Assembly (NCBI GenBank): GCA_008363385.1
Contig: RHKY01000014.1
Location: 30,950 to 94,949, forward strand
Direction of reading: 5' to 3'
DNA: 64,000 nucleotides
Origin: Acidobacteriota bacterium
GTDB taxonomy: Bacteria; Acidobacteriota; Thermoanaerobaculia; UBA5066
The notes below the pieces were generated by a model. The model saw only the letters and a program-made list of their open reading frames with translations. It made no database searches and was not told the DNA's origin. Of the stretch, positions 23,185 to 31,657 are shown one piece after another (within the stretch, counting starts at the first letter, position 1; every line of letters starts with the position of its first letter). Made by a program: the position numbers and the translations under genes.

Positions 23185-24561
23185 TCACGGGGCGAGCCGG
23201 GGCACCCCCAGCCCGTCGAAGTAGCGGCCCGTCAGGACCGAGTTCAGCAGTAAGGCCGAGCTGCGCCACCAGCGTCGCGTGTTTGCGGCGATCCGGGCGG
23301 CGGCATCCGGGGAGGCGCCCAGCGCCCTGAGTTCCCGGTAGGCCGTCCGTCCCCGCGTCCACTGCTTCAGCTGGAGGCACCGCAGCCCGCGGCGAATCCA
23401 CTTGTCGAGGTCCGTGAAGGCGTTCGGCGTCTCGGCCTTGCGGAAGTACTCCTTCCACCCGGTCAGGTACGCCTTCAGCTCCGCGACCACCGTCGGTAGG
23501 CTTCGCCCTCCGTTGCGGCCCGTGATCTCCCGGACCCTCCGCTTCATCGCCCCAAGGGCCTTGCCGGCCACCCGTCGTTTGATCCGTCCCCCTGCGGCCA
23601 CCCAGAAGCTGTAGCCGAGGAAGTCCCGTCTCCACGCCAGGTCCACCGCGCTCTTGTCCTCGTTGACCACGAGCCGCAGCCGCCCGAAGAGCTTCTTCAG
23701 CCCCTCGTAGACACGCTCCCCGGCCGCCCTCGTCCTGACATACACGTTCAGGTCGTCGGCATACCGCACGAAGGCGTGCCCTCGCTTCTCCAGCTCCTTG
23801 TCCACCTCGTCCAGGAGCACGTTGGCCAGCAAGGGCGACAGGGGGCCGCCCTGCGGCGTCCCTTCCCGTCTCTCCACCACCACGCCCGAGACCATCACGC
23901 CGGCCTCGAGGTAGCGACGGATCAGCCCCAGCACCCTCTTCTCCGCGATCTTCCTCGAGACCCTCTCCATGACGATGTCGTGGTTGGCCCTGTCGAAGAA
24001 CTTCGACAGGTCCACGTCCACCACCACCCTGCGTCCTCCCTGCACGTAGCCCTGCGCGCGTTCGATGGCTTCGTGCGCACGCCGGCCCGGCCGGAAGCCG
24101 TAGCTGTGGTCGGAGAAGGTCGGGTCGATCCGCGGCTGCAGGACCTGCAACAGGGCCTGCTGGATGAATCGGTCCACGACGGTCGGGATCCCGAGCTCCC
24201 GCTCGCCCCCTCCCGCCTTCGGAATCCTCTGCCTCTTCACCGGCTGCGGTCGGTACGTCCCCGCGAGGAGCTCCTCCCGTGTCCGTATCCATTCCCGCCT
24301 CAGGTGCTCCGGCAGCTCTCCCACCGTCATCCCGTCGATGCCGGGGCCGCCCTTGTTCTGCCTCACCCGTTTCAACGCCGCCTTCAGGTTCGTCGCCTCG
24401 ACGACCTCTTCCATCAGGCGGCCCGTGCCCGAGCGCTCGGTCCCTCTCTTCGCCCGGAGGACTTCTCCACTGCCGCCCGCTCCGCCGGCTTCACCGGCGT
24501 CCTCGTACGGCAGCTCGAGCTGTTTGCCCGACTCCTGGAGCCCTGCCCTCCCGAGATTCAT
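23185..24561 (-). CDS. ltrA: Group II intron reverse transcriptase/maturase
   Basis: A 458-residue intron-encoded protein. RT domains 0-7 are recognisable: GGPGIDGMTVGELPEHLR, RRIPKAGGG-type finger (RQRIPKAGGGERELGIPTVV), YGFRPGRRAHEAI, VVDVDLSKFFDRANHD, GTPQGGPLSPLLANVLLDE and the catalytic FVRYADDLNVYV. The maturase/X domain follows (FLGYSFWVAAGGRIKRRV, LKAYLTGWKEYFR). There is no C-terminal HNH endonuclease, as usual for IIC introns, which use single-stranded or terminator targets. The frame is intact, so the intron may be mobile. I start it at the ATG at 24561; the frame runs upstream into intron RNA. Confidence 0.93.
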   Translation of the reverse strand: MNLGRAGLQESGKQLELPYEDAGEAGGAGGSGEVLRAKRGTERSGTGRLMEEVVEATNLKAALKRVRQNKGGPGIDGMTVGELPEHLRREWIRTREELLAGTYRPQPVKRQRIPKAGGGERELGIPTVVDRFIQQALLQVLQPRIDPTFSDHSYGFRPGRRAHEAIERAQGYVQGGRRVVVDVDLSKFFDRANHDIVMERVSRKIAEKRVLGLIRRYLEAGVMVSGVVVERREGTPQGGPLSPLLANVLLDEVDKELEKRGHAFVRYADDLNVYVRTRAAGERVYEGLKKLFGRLRLVVNEDKSAVDLAWRRDFLGYSFWVAAGGRIKRRVAGKALGAMKRRVREITGRNGGRSLPTVVAELKAYLTGWKEYFRKAETPNAFTDLDKWIRRGLRCLQLKQWTRGRTAYRELRALGASPDAAARIAANTRRWWRSSALLLNSVLTGRYFDGLGVPRLAP

Positions 24562-24952
24562 GGCCGTTTCGCTCTCCCACCCGTTCGGCCCTTCCCGGCT
24601 CGTGCCGGTACTATGGCCTCTGCTGACTCCTCGCTCCGCCGGCTTCCACGGCGTGGCCCTTTCAGGCCCGAAGCGAGGTCTCCCCAGATAAGAGCCTCTG
24701 CCTTCCCCGCACAACCGCCGGATCTACGCCGCCTCCCCTTGGTCACGAGAGCTTCGCGATTCCGTGCTCGCTCGCCCCGCGAGGCTTCGCCTCCTATCCG
24801 GTTTCTGTTCGTCGGCTCGCGGGTCTCGCTCCACGCTTCTTTCAGACGGTCGCTCGCGCTTCCGCCCTTGCGCTTCGCTCGGGTCGGTGTGACCTCCTTC
24901 CCGCGGGTGCTCCCCCCGCTGGCTGAGACTCGTGCTGGGCATACAACGCGAA

Positions 24953-24982
24953 CGGGGCGAGGAGGCCCGCCTCCCCGCCCCG
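24953..24982 (-). terminator. Terminator hairpin of the secreted-protein gene, intron target
   Basis: The minus strand folds CGGGGCGGGGAGGC against GCCTCCTCGCCCCG with one mismatch. The tail TTCGCGTT runs straight into the group II intron 5' end. It lies 44 bp after the stop of the gene at 25026-25607. The intron has separated it from its original downstream sequence. Confidence 0.75.
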
Positions 24983-25025
24983 CGGAAGAACCTTCACGGC
25001 GTCGGGGCTCGCGCCCCGGACGGGC

Positions 25026-25607
25026 CTACTTCCCCTTCTCGATCGTCTCGACGATGTTCTCCAGGCCGTTCTCGACGGCGTCGCTGATCGTCGAGCCCTT
25101 GGCCTTGTGGCGGATCTGGAAGACGACGTTCCCCTTCGAGTCCTTGGCCATCAGCTCGAGGCCGCAGCCCGGGTTGGCGTACCAGCCGCCCCAGAAGCGC
25201 GCCGCGCCGGAGGGCTCCCACGCGTTGAAGACGTTCCCCTCGATCGTCAGGTCGCCGCCGCTCTTGACGACCTCCCAGCCGAGCTTCTTGGAGCGCTCGA
25301 TCCACTGCTCGAGGTACTCCTGGCCCTCCTCGGCGGCCATCCGGGCCCGCGAGCCCTTGCCGGTCGACTCGAACGGCTTGAGGACGACCTTCTTGAACTC
25401 CTTCGGGCTCCCGGTGAAGTAGACCCAGTCGGCCTCGGCCCCCTTCGTCAGCTTGTCGTAGTCCTTCAGGAACTCCTGGGGCTCGTCCTTCTCCTTGGCG
25501 TCGTCGGAGCCGAGGAACTGGTCCTTGGCGGCGGCCGGGCCCGAGAGGGCCACGGCGACGAGCGAGGCGAGGGCGAGCAGCGAGAGGCGGCGCGTGATCT
25601 GGAGCAT
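25026..25607 (-). CDS. Secreted protein, DUF3313-like (weak)
   Basis: A 193-residue exported protein with a signal peptide (~1-27, cut after GPAAA). The mature part starts with an acidic stretch, then FLKDYDKLTKGAEADWVYF and KEFKKVVLKPFES, which follow the pattern of DUF3313/DUF4410 envelope proteins. A C-terminal region has conserved-looking GGWYANPGCGLELMA and AVENGLENIVETIEKGK. Role unknown. The ATG is preceded by an AAGGAGA ribosome-binding site. It ends at the terminator hairpin that hosts the group II intron. Confidence 0.7.
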   Translation of the reverse strand: MLQITRRLSLLALASLVAVALSGPAAAKDQFLGSDDAKEKDEPQEFLKDYDKLTKGAEADWVYFTGSPKEFKKVVLKPFESTGKGSRARMAAEEGQEYLEQWIERSKKLGWEVVKSGGDLTIEGNVFNAWEPSGAARFWGGWYANPGCGLELMAKDSKGNVVFQIRHKAKGSTISDAVENGLENIVETIEKGK

Positions 25608-25717
25608 CTTTCGAACTCTCCTTAGTCGTCTGATGACGTCGAGGCAATCCTAGCACCGGGGCCGCGCCGGATCCGCGACGCCCGTCACGCTCCACGCGGG
25701 CCGCCCCCCCGAATAGA

Positions 25718-27022
25718 ATGCCGCGGGATGGCGGGCGAGGCGGGGGCGGGGGGCCGTCCGTGGGGCTGAGGCGGGGGCTCGAGCTCGCGCGGCACGGCTA
25801 CCGGTACCTGGCGCGGATGCGCCGGGGGCGCCGGGCGGTCCTCGACCACCTCCGGGGGCCGGCCGGGGCCCCGGTCCCGGCCCCGACCTTCGTCCAGCTC
25901 CGGCTGACGAACCTGTGCAACCTCCGCTGCCGGATGTGCGGCCAGTGGGGGGACACCGGGATCTACCGGCCCGCCGGTCCCGGCTCCGCCGACGACGCCG
26001 GCGAGAGGGAGCGCGAGCGGATCCGCGAGCTGATCGGCGCGGGCCGGCAGCTCTCGCTGGCCGAGTACGTGAAGCTCCTGGACGAGATCGCCCCGTTCGA
26101 CCCGATCGTCAGCCTCTTCGGCGGCGAGCCGCTCCTCTACCCGGACCTCGTCCCGCTCGTGAGGGAGGTCAAGGCGCGCGGGCTAGCCCTGACGGTCATC
26201 ACGAACGCCGGGCGACTGGAGGCGGTGGCGCGGGACCTGGTCGAGGCCGGCCTGGACGTCATCTCGGTCTCCGTGGACGGCCCCCCGGCGCTGCACGACC
26301 GGATCCGGGGCTCCTCGGACAGCTTCGAGCGCCTCGCCCGCGGGGTGAGGGCGGTGGACCGGTGGCGGCGGGAGCTGAAGCGCGCGGGCCCGATGCAGAT
26401 CGCCATCCTCCCGGTCACGGAGCTGAACCTGGGCGAGATCGGGGCGGCGCTCGACGGGCTCCGCGAGCTGCCGATCGACACCGTCAACGTCGGGCTCCGG
26501 TGGTTCATCCCCCCCTCGACGGGCGCCGAGTACGAGCGGGTCATGCGCGAGACGTTCGGCGTCCTGGCCACCTCGTGGAAAGGGTTCGAGTTCGAGTGGC
26601 TGGGCGGGGTCGAGGGGACGCGGACCCGCGAGATGGCCGACCTGGTGAAGCTCCTGAAGGGGATCCGGCGCCGTCGCCTCCTGGACGAGGTGACCTCCGG
26701 CCGGCCCTGGACGGCCTTCGTCCCGGACGTGGCGCCCGAGGGGATCCCCGCGTGGTTGACGGACGTCTCGCGGACGTTCGGGCACGACTTCTGCCCGGTC
26801 GCCTGGTACTTCGCCCAGGTCGAGCCGGACGGGGACGTCGTCTTCTGCGGGGACTTCCCCGACTACCGGCTCGGCAACGTCCGGCAGGAGCCGTTCCTCG
26901 GGATCTGGCACGGGGAGAGGGCCCGCCGCTTCCGCGAGAAGCTGGCCCGCGAGCCGCTCCCGGTCTGCTCGCGCTGCTGCGGCAGCTACGTCTACGGGAA
27001 GTGGAGCCGGCCTCCGGGCTGA
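25718..27022 (+). CDS. Radical SAM protein with SPASM-like C-terminus
   Basis: A ~434-residue radical SAM enzyme. The cluster motif CNLRCRMC (~65-72) is followed by the barrel elements SLFGGEPLLYPDLVPLVREV, LTVITNAGRL and VISVSVDGPPALHDRIRGSS. The C-terminal ~100 residues contain grouped Cys (HDFCPVAWYF, VVFCGDF, PVCSRCCGSY) typical of SPASM/twitch domains that bind extra Fe-S clusters. Such enzymes often modify peptides or tune carrier proteins; no precursor peptide is evident nearby. The start is uncertain: ATG 25718 gives a low-complexity Gly leader, and the in-frame GTG at 25760 may be better. A leaderless-type TAGAAT box points to an ATG at 25728 in another frame. Confidence 0.85.
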   Translation: MPRDGGRGGGGGPSVGLRRGLELARHGYRYLARMRRGRRAVLDHLRGPAGAPVPAPTFVQLRLTNLCNLRCRMCGQWGDTGIYRPAGPGSADDAGERERERIRELIGAGRQLSLAEYVKLLDEIAPFDPIVSLFGGEPLLYPDLVPLVREVKARGLALTVITNAGRLEAVARDLVEAGLDVISVSVDGPPALHDRIRGSSDSFERLARGVRAVDRWRRELKRAGPMQIAILPVTELNLGEIGAALDGLRELPIDTVNVGLRWFIPPSTGAEYERVMRETFGVLATSWKGFEFEWLGGVEGTRTREMADLVKLLKGIRRRRLLDEVTSGRPWTAFVPDVAPEGIPAWLTDVSRTFGHDFCPVAWYFAQVEPDGDVVFCGDFPDYRLGNVRQEPFLGIWHGERARRFREKLAREPLPVCSRCCGSYVYGKWSRPPG

Positions 27023-27029
27023 CGGCGCT

Positions 27030-29693
27030 TCAGGGCGAAGGCCGCAGGGCCTCGGCGAGCTGCCGCGTCACCTCCGAGGCCTCCCGGAGGCGTCCGCTCC
27101 CCTCGGCCGCGCGCAGGAGCCGCTCTGCCAGGAGGCCGAGGCCGCCCCGGACGGAGATCTCCTCGCGGGCGAGCGGCAGGGCCCGGTCCCAGGCTCGCCT
27201 CGCGGCCGCGAACGCCTCGCGCGGCTCCCCCGCCGAGAGCCGCCGCTCCGCCTCGATCGACAGGAGGAGCGGCCCGGGGACGTCTCCTTGGAGCTCCTCC
27301 TCGGCCGCCCGCGCCTCGACGCCGGGCTCGCCGAGGCGGGAGCCGATCTCGAGCGACCAGTACCGCTGGAGAGGGGACGGCGGCGGGACGCGAGGGGTCG
27401 GGGACGACTGCCCCGCCAGGAACGCGAGCCAGGCACGGCACCAGGAGGCCTCCGCAGCGGCCTCCGGAGCGGAGGCGACCGCGCGGTCCACGAGCGCCCG
27501 GGCGTCGTCGTACCGCCCTCCCTCGGCCAGCGCCAGGACCGCGCCCGAGAGGAGCGCCCCGCGTTCCCGGCCGTGCCCCAGCCCCGCGGCCGAAAAGAGG
27601 CCCGTCTCGTAGAAGCCGAGCGCCTCCCTCGGCCGGCCCGCGAGGTGGAACGCGAAGGCCGCCTCCGAAGCGACCTCGCGAGCCGCCTCGGACCCCGCGA
27701 CCAGCCGCCGGTAGCGAAGGAGCGCCGCCTCCACCTGGCCCGAGGCGAGCGCCGACCGCGCCTCCAGGCGCGAGGCCGCCTCGGCGAGGGTCGGGTCGCC
27801 CGCCGACTCGGCGTCCCGGCGCGCGAGGGCGACGACCTCGAGCGCCGCGCCGGCGCGCCCGGCCCCGAGCAGCGCGAGGGCGTCCCGCACCCTCCCGTAC
27901 GCCCGCCTCCGGAGGGCCTGGCGCTCCCCGGACGCCCGGGCGGAGGTGAGGCTCCTGTAGAAGCCGTCCGGGCCCAGGAGGACGACCCGGCCGGCCGGCG
28001 TCTCGATCCCGAGGGACGCGCGCGCGGGGTCGACGACGACGTCCCGGGCCGCCGGGACGAGCGCGTACCAGAGCGGCTCGGAGCGGTCCGGCCCGCCCGG
28101 CACGTCCGGCGAGGTCGCCGGCAGGAGCGAAGGCCGGTCGGAGAGGGCCAGCGACACCGGGGCCCTCACCGCGGCCAGGCCGACGTACCCGCCGAGGGGC
28201 CGGTTCGCGCCGGAGAAGAGGAGCTCCCTCTCGCCGTCGCCGTCCAGGTCCGAAGCGCCCGCGAAGCCGTGCCGCTCCGGGCTGGCCCACACCACGCGGC
28301 TCCCGCCGTCCGCCGGCTCGTGGAGGACGGCGTAGGAGCCTCCGCGGCTCCGGCCGAAGACGACGAGGACCGCGTCGGGCCCGCGGGGAGACAGCCTCAC
28401 CGCCTCCGTCCTCTCGACGCGGAACGGAGCCGCTCCGGCCGCCAGGAAGCCGGGGGGACCCGGCAGCGTCACGGTCCTGAGGGGCACGCCGGTGTCCCCC
28501 TCGAGGAACGCCAGCGTCCGGGCCCGCTCCCCCGCGACCTCGCCCCGCCCGAGAACGGCCGCGACCTGCGCCCTTCGGGCGCCGCTCGGGCGGACGATCG
28601 CCGCGCGGACGCCGGGGAGGACGTCCGGCCGGCTCCAGAGGACGAGGCCGCCCGGCTCCACGGCGACGCCCCCGCCCTCGCCGTCGGCGGCGAGCACGTC
28701 CACGTGAGGGACGTTCCAGGGCCAGAACGGGGGGACGAGGAGCGCCGCGACGAGGGCGGCGGCGGCCGCCGCCGTGGCCAGGACCCTCTGCCGCGTCGGG
28801 AGGCGGCGTCTGGGGGCCCGCCGGGCGGCGAGGTCCGCCGCGACCTCCGCCGCGGAGGCGTAGCGCCCGTCCGGGTCGCGGGCCAGGAGCCGCCGCACGA
28901 CCGCGGCGAGCCACGCGGGGACCTCGGGGGAGAGCCGGCGGACGTCCGGGACCTCCTCCTTGACGTGCGCCACGGCCGTCAGGAGGGGCGTCTCGCGCTG
29001 CAGCGGGACCCTCCCGGTCAGGAGCTCGTGGAGGAGGGCCCCGAGGGAGTAGAGGTCGCTCTCGACGTCGGCCTCCTCTCCCAGCGCCTGCTCCGGGGAG
29101 AGGTAGCCCGCGACCTCGGGGCGCTCGCCCGGGCGCGCCGGAGCCCCGTCGCCCCGCTCCCACCGGCTCGGAAGGCCCCAGTCGGCGAGTCGGACCCTCC
29201 CGGAAGGCTCGACGAAGACGTTCCCCGGGTTCAGGTTCCGGTGGAGGGCCCCGGCTGCGTGCAGCGCCGCGAGCGACCCGGCGACCTGACGCGCGACCTC
29301 CGCCGCTTCTTCGGGGCGGGGCGCGGTCCGCGCCCAGCCTTCCGAGAGCGCCTCGCCCTCGGCGAGCTCGCCGACGACGAGGAGCGAGTCCCCGGCCTCG
29401 ACGAGCTCCAGGACCGGGACGAGGCCGGCCGGCGCCGCCGCCTGGACGGCGGGGAGCTCGGCGCGGAAGCGCGAGAGCGCCCGCCGCTCCGGACGGTCGA
29501 GCTTGAGGACCTTCAGGGCCACCTCGCGCTCGCGCGTCCGGTCGAAGGCCACGTACGAGGAGGCCCTCTCTCCGGAGCCGAGGACGCGGCGGACGTCGAA
29601 CCTCCTCCTGAGCTCCGGGACGGGGGCGAAGATCCGGATCGAAGCGGACCGCCCTCCGCCTCGCGCCGCGCCGTCACCGGTTCCGTCGGGCAT
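27030..29693 (-). CDS. Kinase-like membrane protein with TPR region, probable pseudokinase
   Basis: An 887-residue protein. Residues ~30-290 are a Ser/Thr protein kinase fold with the ATP-binding Lys in VALKVLK, DFG-equivalent ADWG and an APE-equivalent SPEQ. The catalytic loop reads HRNLNPGN, so the HRD aspartate is Asn and the following Lys is Asn. The glycine loop is also loose (LGSGERASS). A membrane span follows (~308-328), then an extracytoplasmic beta-rich part (~330-560) with an FG-GAP-like DLDGDGERELLF. A long TPR/helical region runs to the end. It probably binds nucleotide and signals by scaffolding, or is at most weakly active. Convergent with the radical SAM gene (8-bp gap). Confidence 0.85.
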   Translation of the reverse strand: MPDGTGDGAARGGGRSASIRIFAPVPELRRRFDVRRVLGSGERASSYVAFDRTREREVALKVLKLDRPERRALSRFRAELPAVQAAAPAGLVPVLELVEAGDSLLVVGELAEGEALSEGWARTAPRPEEAAEVARQVAGSLAALHAAGALHRNLNPGNVFVEPSGRVRLADWGLPSRWERGDGAPARPGERPEVAGYLSPEQALGEEADVESDLYSLGALLHELLTGRVPLQRETPLLTAVAHVKEEVPDVRRLSPEVPAWLAAVVRRLLARDPDGRYASAAEVAADLAARRAPRRRLPTRQRVLATAAAAAALVAALLVPPFWPWNVPHVDVLAADGEGGGVAVEPGGLVLWSRPDVLPGVRAAIVRPSGARRAQVAAVLGRGEVAGERARTLAFLEGDTGVPLRTVTLPGPPGFLAAGAAPFRVERTEAVRLSPRGPDAVLVVFGRSRGGSYAVLHEPADGGSRVVWASPERHGFAGASDLDGDGERELLFSGANRPLGGYVGLAAVRAPVSLALSDRPSLLPATSPDVPGGPDRSEPLWYALVPAARDVVVDPARASLGIETPAGRVVLLGPDGFYRSLTSARASGERQALRRRAYGRVRDALALLGAGRAGAALEVVALARRDAESAGDPTLAEAASRLEARSALASGQVEAALLRYRRLVAGSEAAREVASEAAFAFHLAGRPREALGFYETGLFSAAGLGHGRERGALLSGAVLALAEGGRYDDARALVDRAVASAPEAAAEASWCRAWLAFLAGQSSPTPRVPPPSPLQRYWSLEIGSRLGEPGVEARAAEEELQGDVPGPLLLSIEAERRLSAGEPREAFAAARRAWDRALPLAREEISVRGGLGLLAERLLRAAEGSGRLREASEVTRQLAEALRPSP

Positions 29694-29812
29694 CTCGCCT
29701 CCAGATAGAGACGTCCGATCTTACGGAACGCCGGCCGCGGAGTTCGGGCTCCCGGCGGCGGGGCGCGCGACGTGGCAATATCGCCGCCTCGCCCCCCCGG
29801 CGGGACCTCCGG

Positions 29813-31606
29813 ATGACGACGCCACGCTCGCTCCGCCTCCTCGCCGCCACGGGCGCCGCCGCCGCGGCGCTCTCCCTCCTGAGCCTGGCCGCCCCCGAAG
29901 CCCGCGGGAAGGGACCGGGAGCCGCCCCCCTGGCTGCCCCGAAGCTCGGCGTCGTCGTCGCGGTCGACGGCCTCTCGTGGCCGCGGCTCCACGGCTACCG
30001 GAGCCGCTTCACCGGGGGCCTTTCGCGCCTGCTCGCCGAGGGGCGCCTGGAGCGGGCCTGCCGCTACCGGCACATCAACACCGAGACCGGGCCCGGCCAC
30101 GCGGCCCTCGGGACCGGGGCCCCCCCGCGCGTGACCGGGATCGTGGCCAACCGCTGGTTCGAGGCGAGGGGCGACGGCTCGCTCCGGCAGGTCTACTGCA
30201 CGGACGTCGTCCGCGAGGACCCGCAGAACGGCGACGAGCTGCTGCACCCGGGCCCCGACAACCTCCGCGTCCCGACGATGGCCGACCGGTTCGTCGAGCG
30301 GTACCCGGAAGCGCGCGTCGTGTCGATCTCGGGCAAGGACCGGGGCTCCATCTTCCTGGCGGGCAAGACCCGCTCGCACTCGGTCTGGTGGTGGGACAAG
30401 CAGAGCGGCCGGTTCGTCACGTCGGAGTCGTACGACCCGGCGGCGCCCAAGAGCGCCCCGATCGCCGCGGTCGTCTCCCGGTGGAACAAGAGAGACGGGG
30501 CCGGCTACCTCCCGGCGCGCCTCGGCCTCCTCTGGAAGCGCCTCGCGTCCGTCCTGGCCCCCGCCCCGCCCGGGGAGGCGGCGCCCGTGCCCGCAGCCGA
30601 CCTCCAGACCTACCAGGTCCCCGCCAACGGACTCGGCTTCGACCACGACGTCTCCCGGCACAAGGACGGCTACTTCGGAGGCCTCTACGCGAGCCCCTTC
30701 GTCGACGAGGTCGTCGCCGACGTGGCGCTGGCCGTCCTGAGGAGCGCGGACGTGGAGCTGGGGCACCGGGAGACTCCGGACCTCCTCCTCCTCTCCTTCT
30801 CGGCGCAGGACACCGTCTCGCACAACTACGGCCCCGAGTCGGAGGAGAACCTCGACGCGCTCCTGAAGCTGGACGCCCAGCTGGGCCGGCTGTTCGAGGT
30901 CTTCGACCGGGACTACCCGGCCGGGAAGGTCGTGCTGGCCCTCTCGGCCGACCACGGCTTCCTGCCGATCCCGGAGTCGGAGGAGCGCCGCGACCGGAGC
31001 TTCTCCGGCGGGCGGCTCGTCTACGGGAGCTACCCCGGGACGAGCTACCTCGCCCGGCTGAACCGGGCGCTGGCGGAGGACCTCTGCCTGCCCGCGGGGA
31101 GCCGGCCCCTCCACGGCTCGGAGGGGTGGAACGTGAAGTACGACCTCCCCGGCCTCCCCGCCCTGCGGACGGTCGAGGGGCCGTGCGGCCCGGCCGGGAG
31201 GCCCGTCACGTCCGCCGACCTGGACCGGGTCCTGCCGGGGGCCGTGAGGCGCCTCTTCTCCGAGGAGGTCTCCGACGTCCTCCTCGTCTCCGAGCGCCAG
31301 ACCTGGAACGACAACCTGCCCTACGTGGAGTTCGCCCGGAACGACTTCGACGCCGAGCGCTCCGGGGAGGCGATCCTGATCCCGCGGCCCAACGTCCTGA
31401 TGCACTGGGACCCGGGGCGGGGGACCGGCCACGGCTCCCAGTACGACCCCGAGACGCACGTCCCGCTGGTCTTCTGGGGCGACGGGATCACCGCGGTCTC
31501 CTCCGACTCCCCCACGACCCCGTACGACCTGGCCCCGACGGTGGGCCGGCTCTTCGGGATCTCCGTCCCGGACGCCACCGGCCGCCCGCTCGCCGTCGGG
31601 CGCTGA
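29813..31606 (+). CDS. Secreted PafA-like alkaline phosphatase
   Basis: A 597-residue exported phosphatase of the alkaline phosphatase superfamily. It has a signal peptide (~1-30), the first metal Asp in VVVAVDGLSW, and the Thr nucleophile in NTETGPGHAALGTG. Further metal ligands lie in LLSFSAQDTVSHNYGPES, LALSADHGFLPIPES and THVPLVFWGDGI. This pattern and the length match PafA-type calcium/zinc phosphatases that release phosphate from organic esters in the periplasm. It ends with YDLAPTVGRLFGISVPDATG, typical for the family. A CAATAT box is ~35 bp upstream; no clear ribosome-binding site. Confidence 0.88.
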   Translation: MTTPRSLRLLAATGAAAAALSLLSLAAPEARGKGPGAAPLAAPKLGVVVAVDGLSWPRLHGYRSRFTGGLSRLLAEGRLERACRYRHINTETGPGHAALGTGAPPRVTGIVANRWFEARGDGSLRQVYCTDVVREDPQNGDELLHPGPDNLRVPTMADRFVERYPEARVVSISGKDRGSIFLAGKTRSHSVWWWDKQSGRFVTSESYDPAAPKSAPIAAVVSRWNKRDGAGYLPARLGLLWKRLASVLAPAPPGEAAPVPAADLQTYQVPANGLGFDHDVSRHKDGYFGGLYASPFVDEVVADVALAVLRSADVELGHRETPDLLLLSFSAQDTVSHNYGPESEENLDALLKLDAQLGRLFEVFDRDYPAGKVVLALSADHGFLPIPESEERRDRSFSGGRLVYGSYPGTSYLARLNRALAEDLCLPAGSRPLHGSEGWNVKYDLPGLPALRTVEGPCGPAGRPVTSADLDRVLPGAVRRLFSEEVSDVLLVSERQTWNDNLPYVEFARNDFDAERSGEAILIPRPNVLMHWDPGRGTGHGSQYDPETHVPLVFWGDGITAVSSDSPTTPYDLAPTVGRLFGISVPDATGRPLAVGR

Positions 31607-31657
31607 GGAGGCGGGGTCGCTGCTGCCGCGGAGGCGGCGCGGCCCTAGAATGCCCTC

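Larger units (their letters stand above)
23098..24944 (-). mobile_element. Group II intron (IIC-like) with maturase
   Basis: A ~1.85 kb intron. The 5' end is read as GTATGCCCAGCACGAG (from 24944), close to the GTGCGCCCAGCA-type intron start. Next come ~380 nt of structured RNA without a gene (24562-24944), the maturase ORF, and a 34-nt domain V at 23139-23172 whose arms ACCGCC/GGTGGT contain a CGC triad with a G-T pair, as in IIC introns. A domain VI-like hairpin GCGGCGGC/GCCGCCGC and the 3' end near 23098 (plus or minus ~5) close it. It sits 8 nt after a terminator hairpin (24953-24982), the typical IIC target. Exact splice sites need RNA data. Confidence 0.8.

Noticed and set aside
24724-24942. 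A 72-codon frame inside the intron 5' region
   Set aside because: It lies in the structured RNA domains of the group II intron and is charged, low-complexity sequence without a ribosome-binding site.
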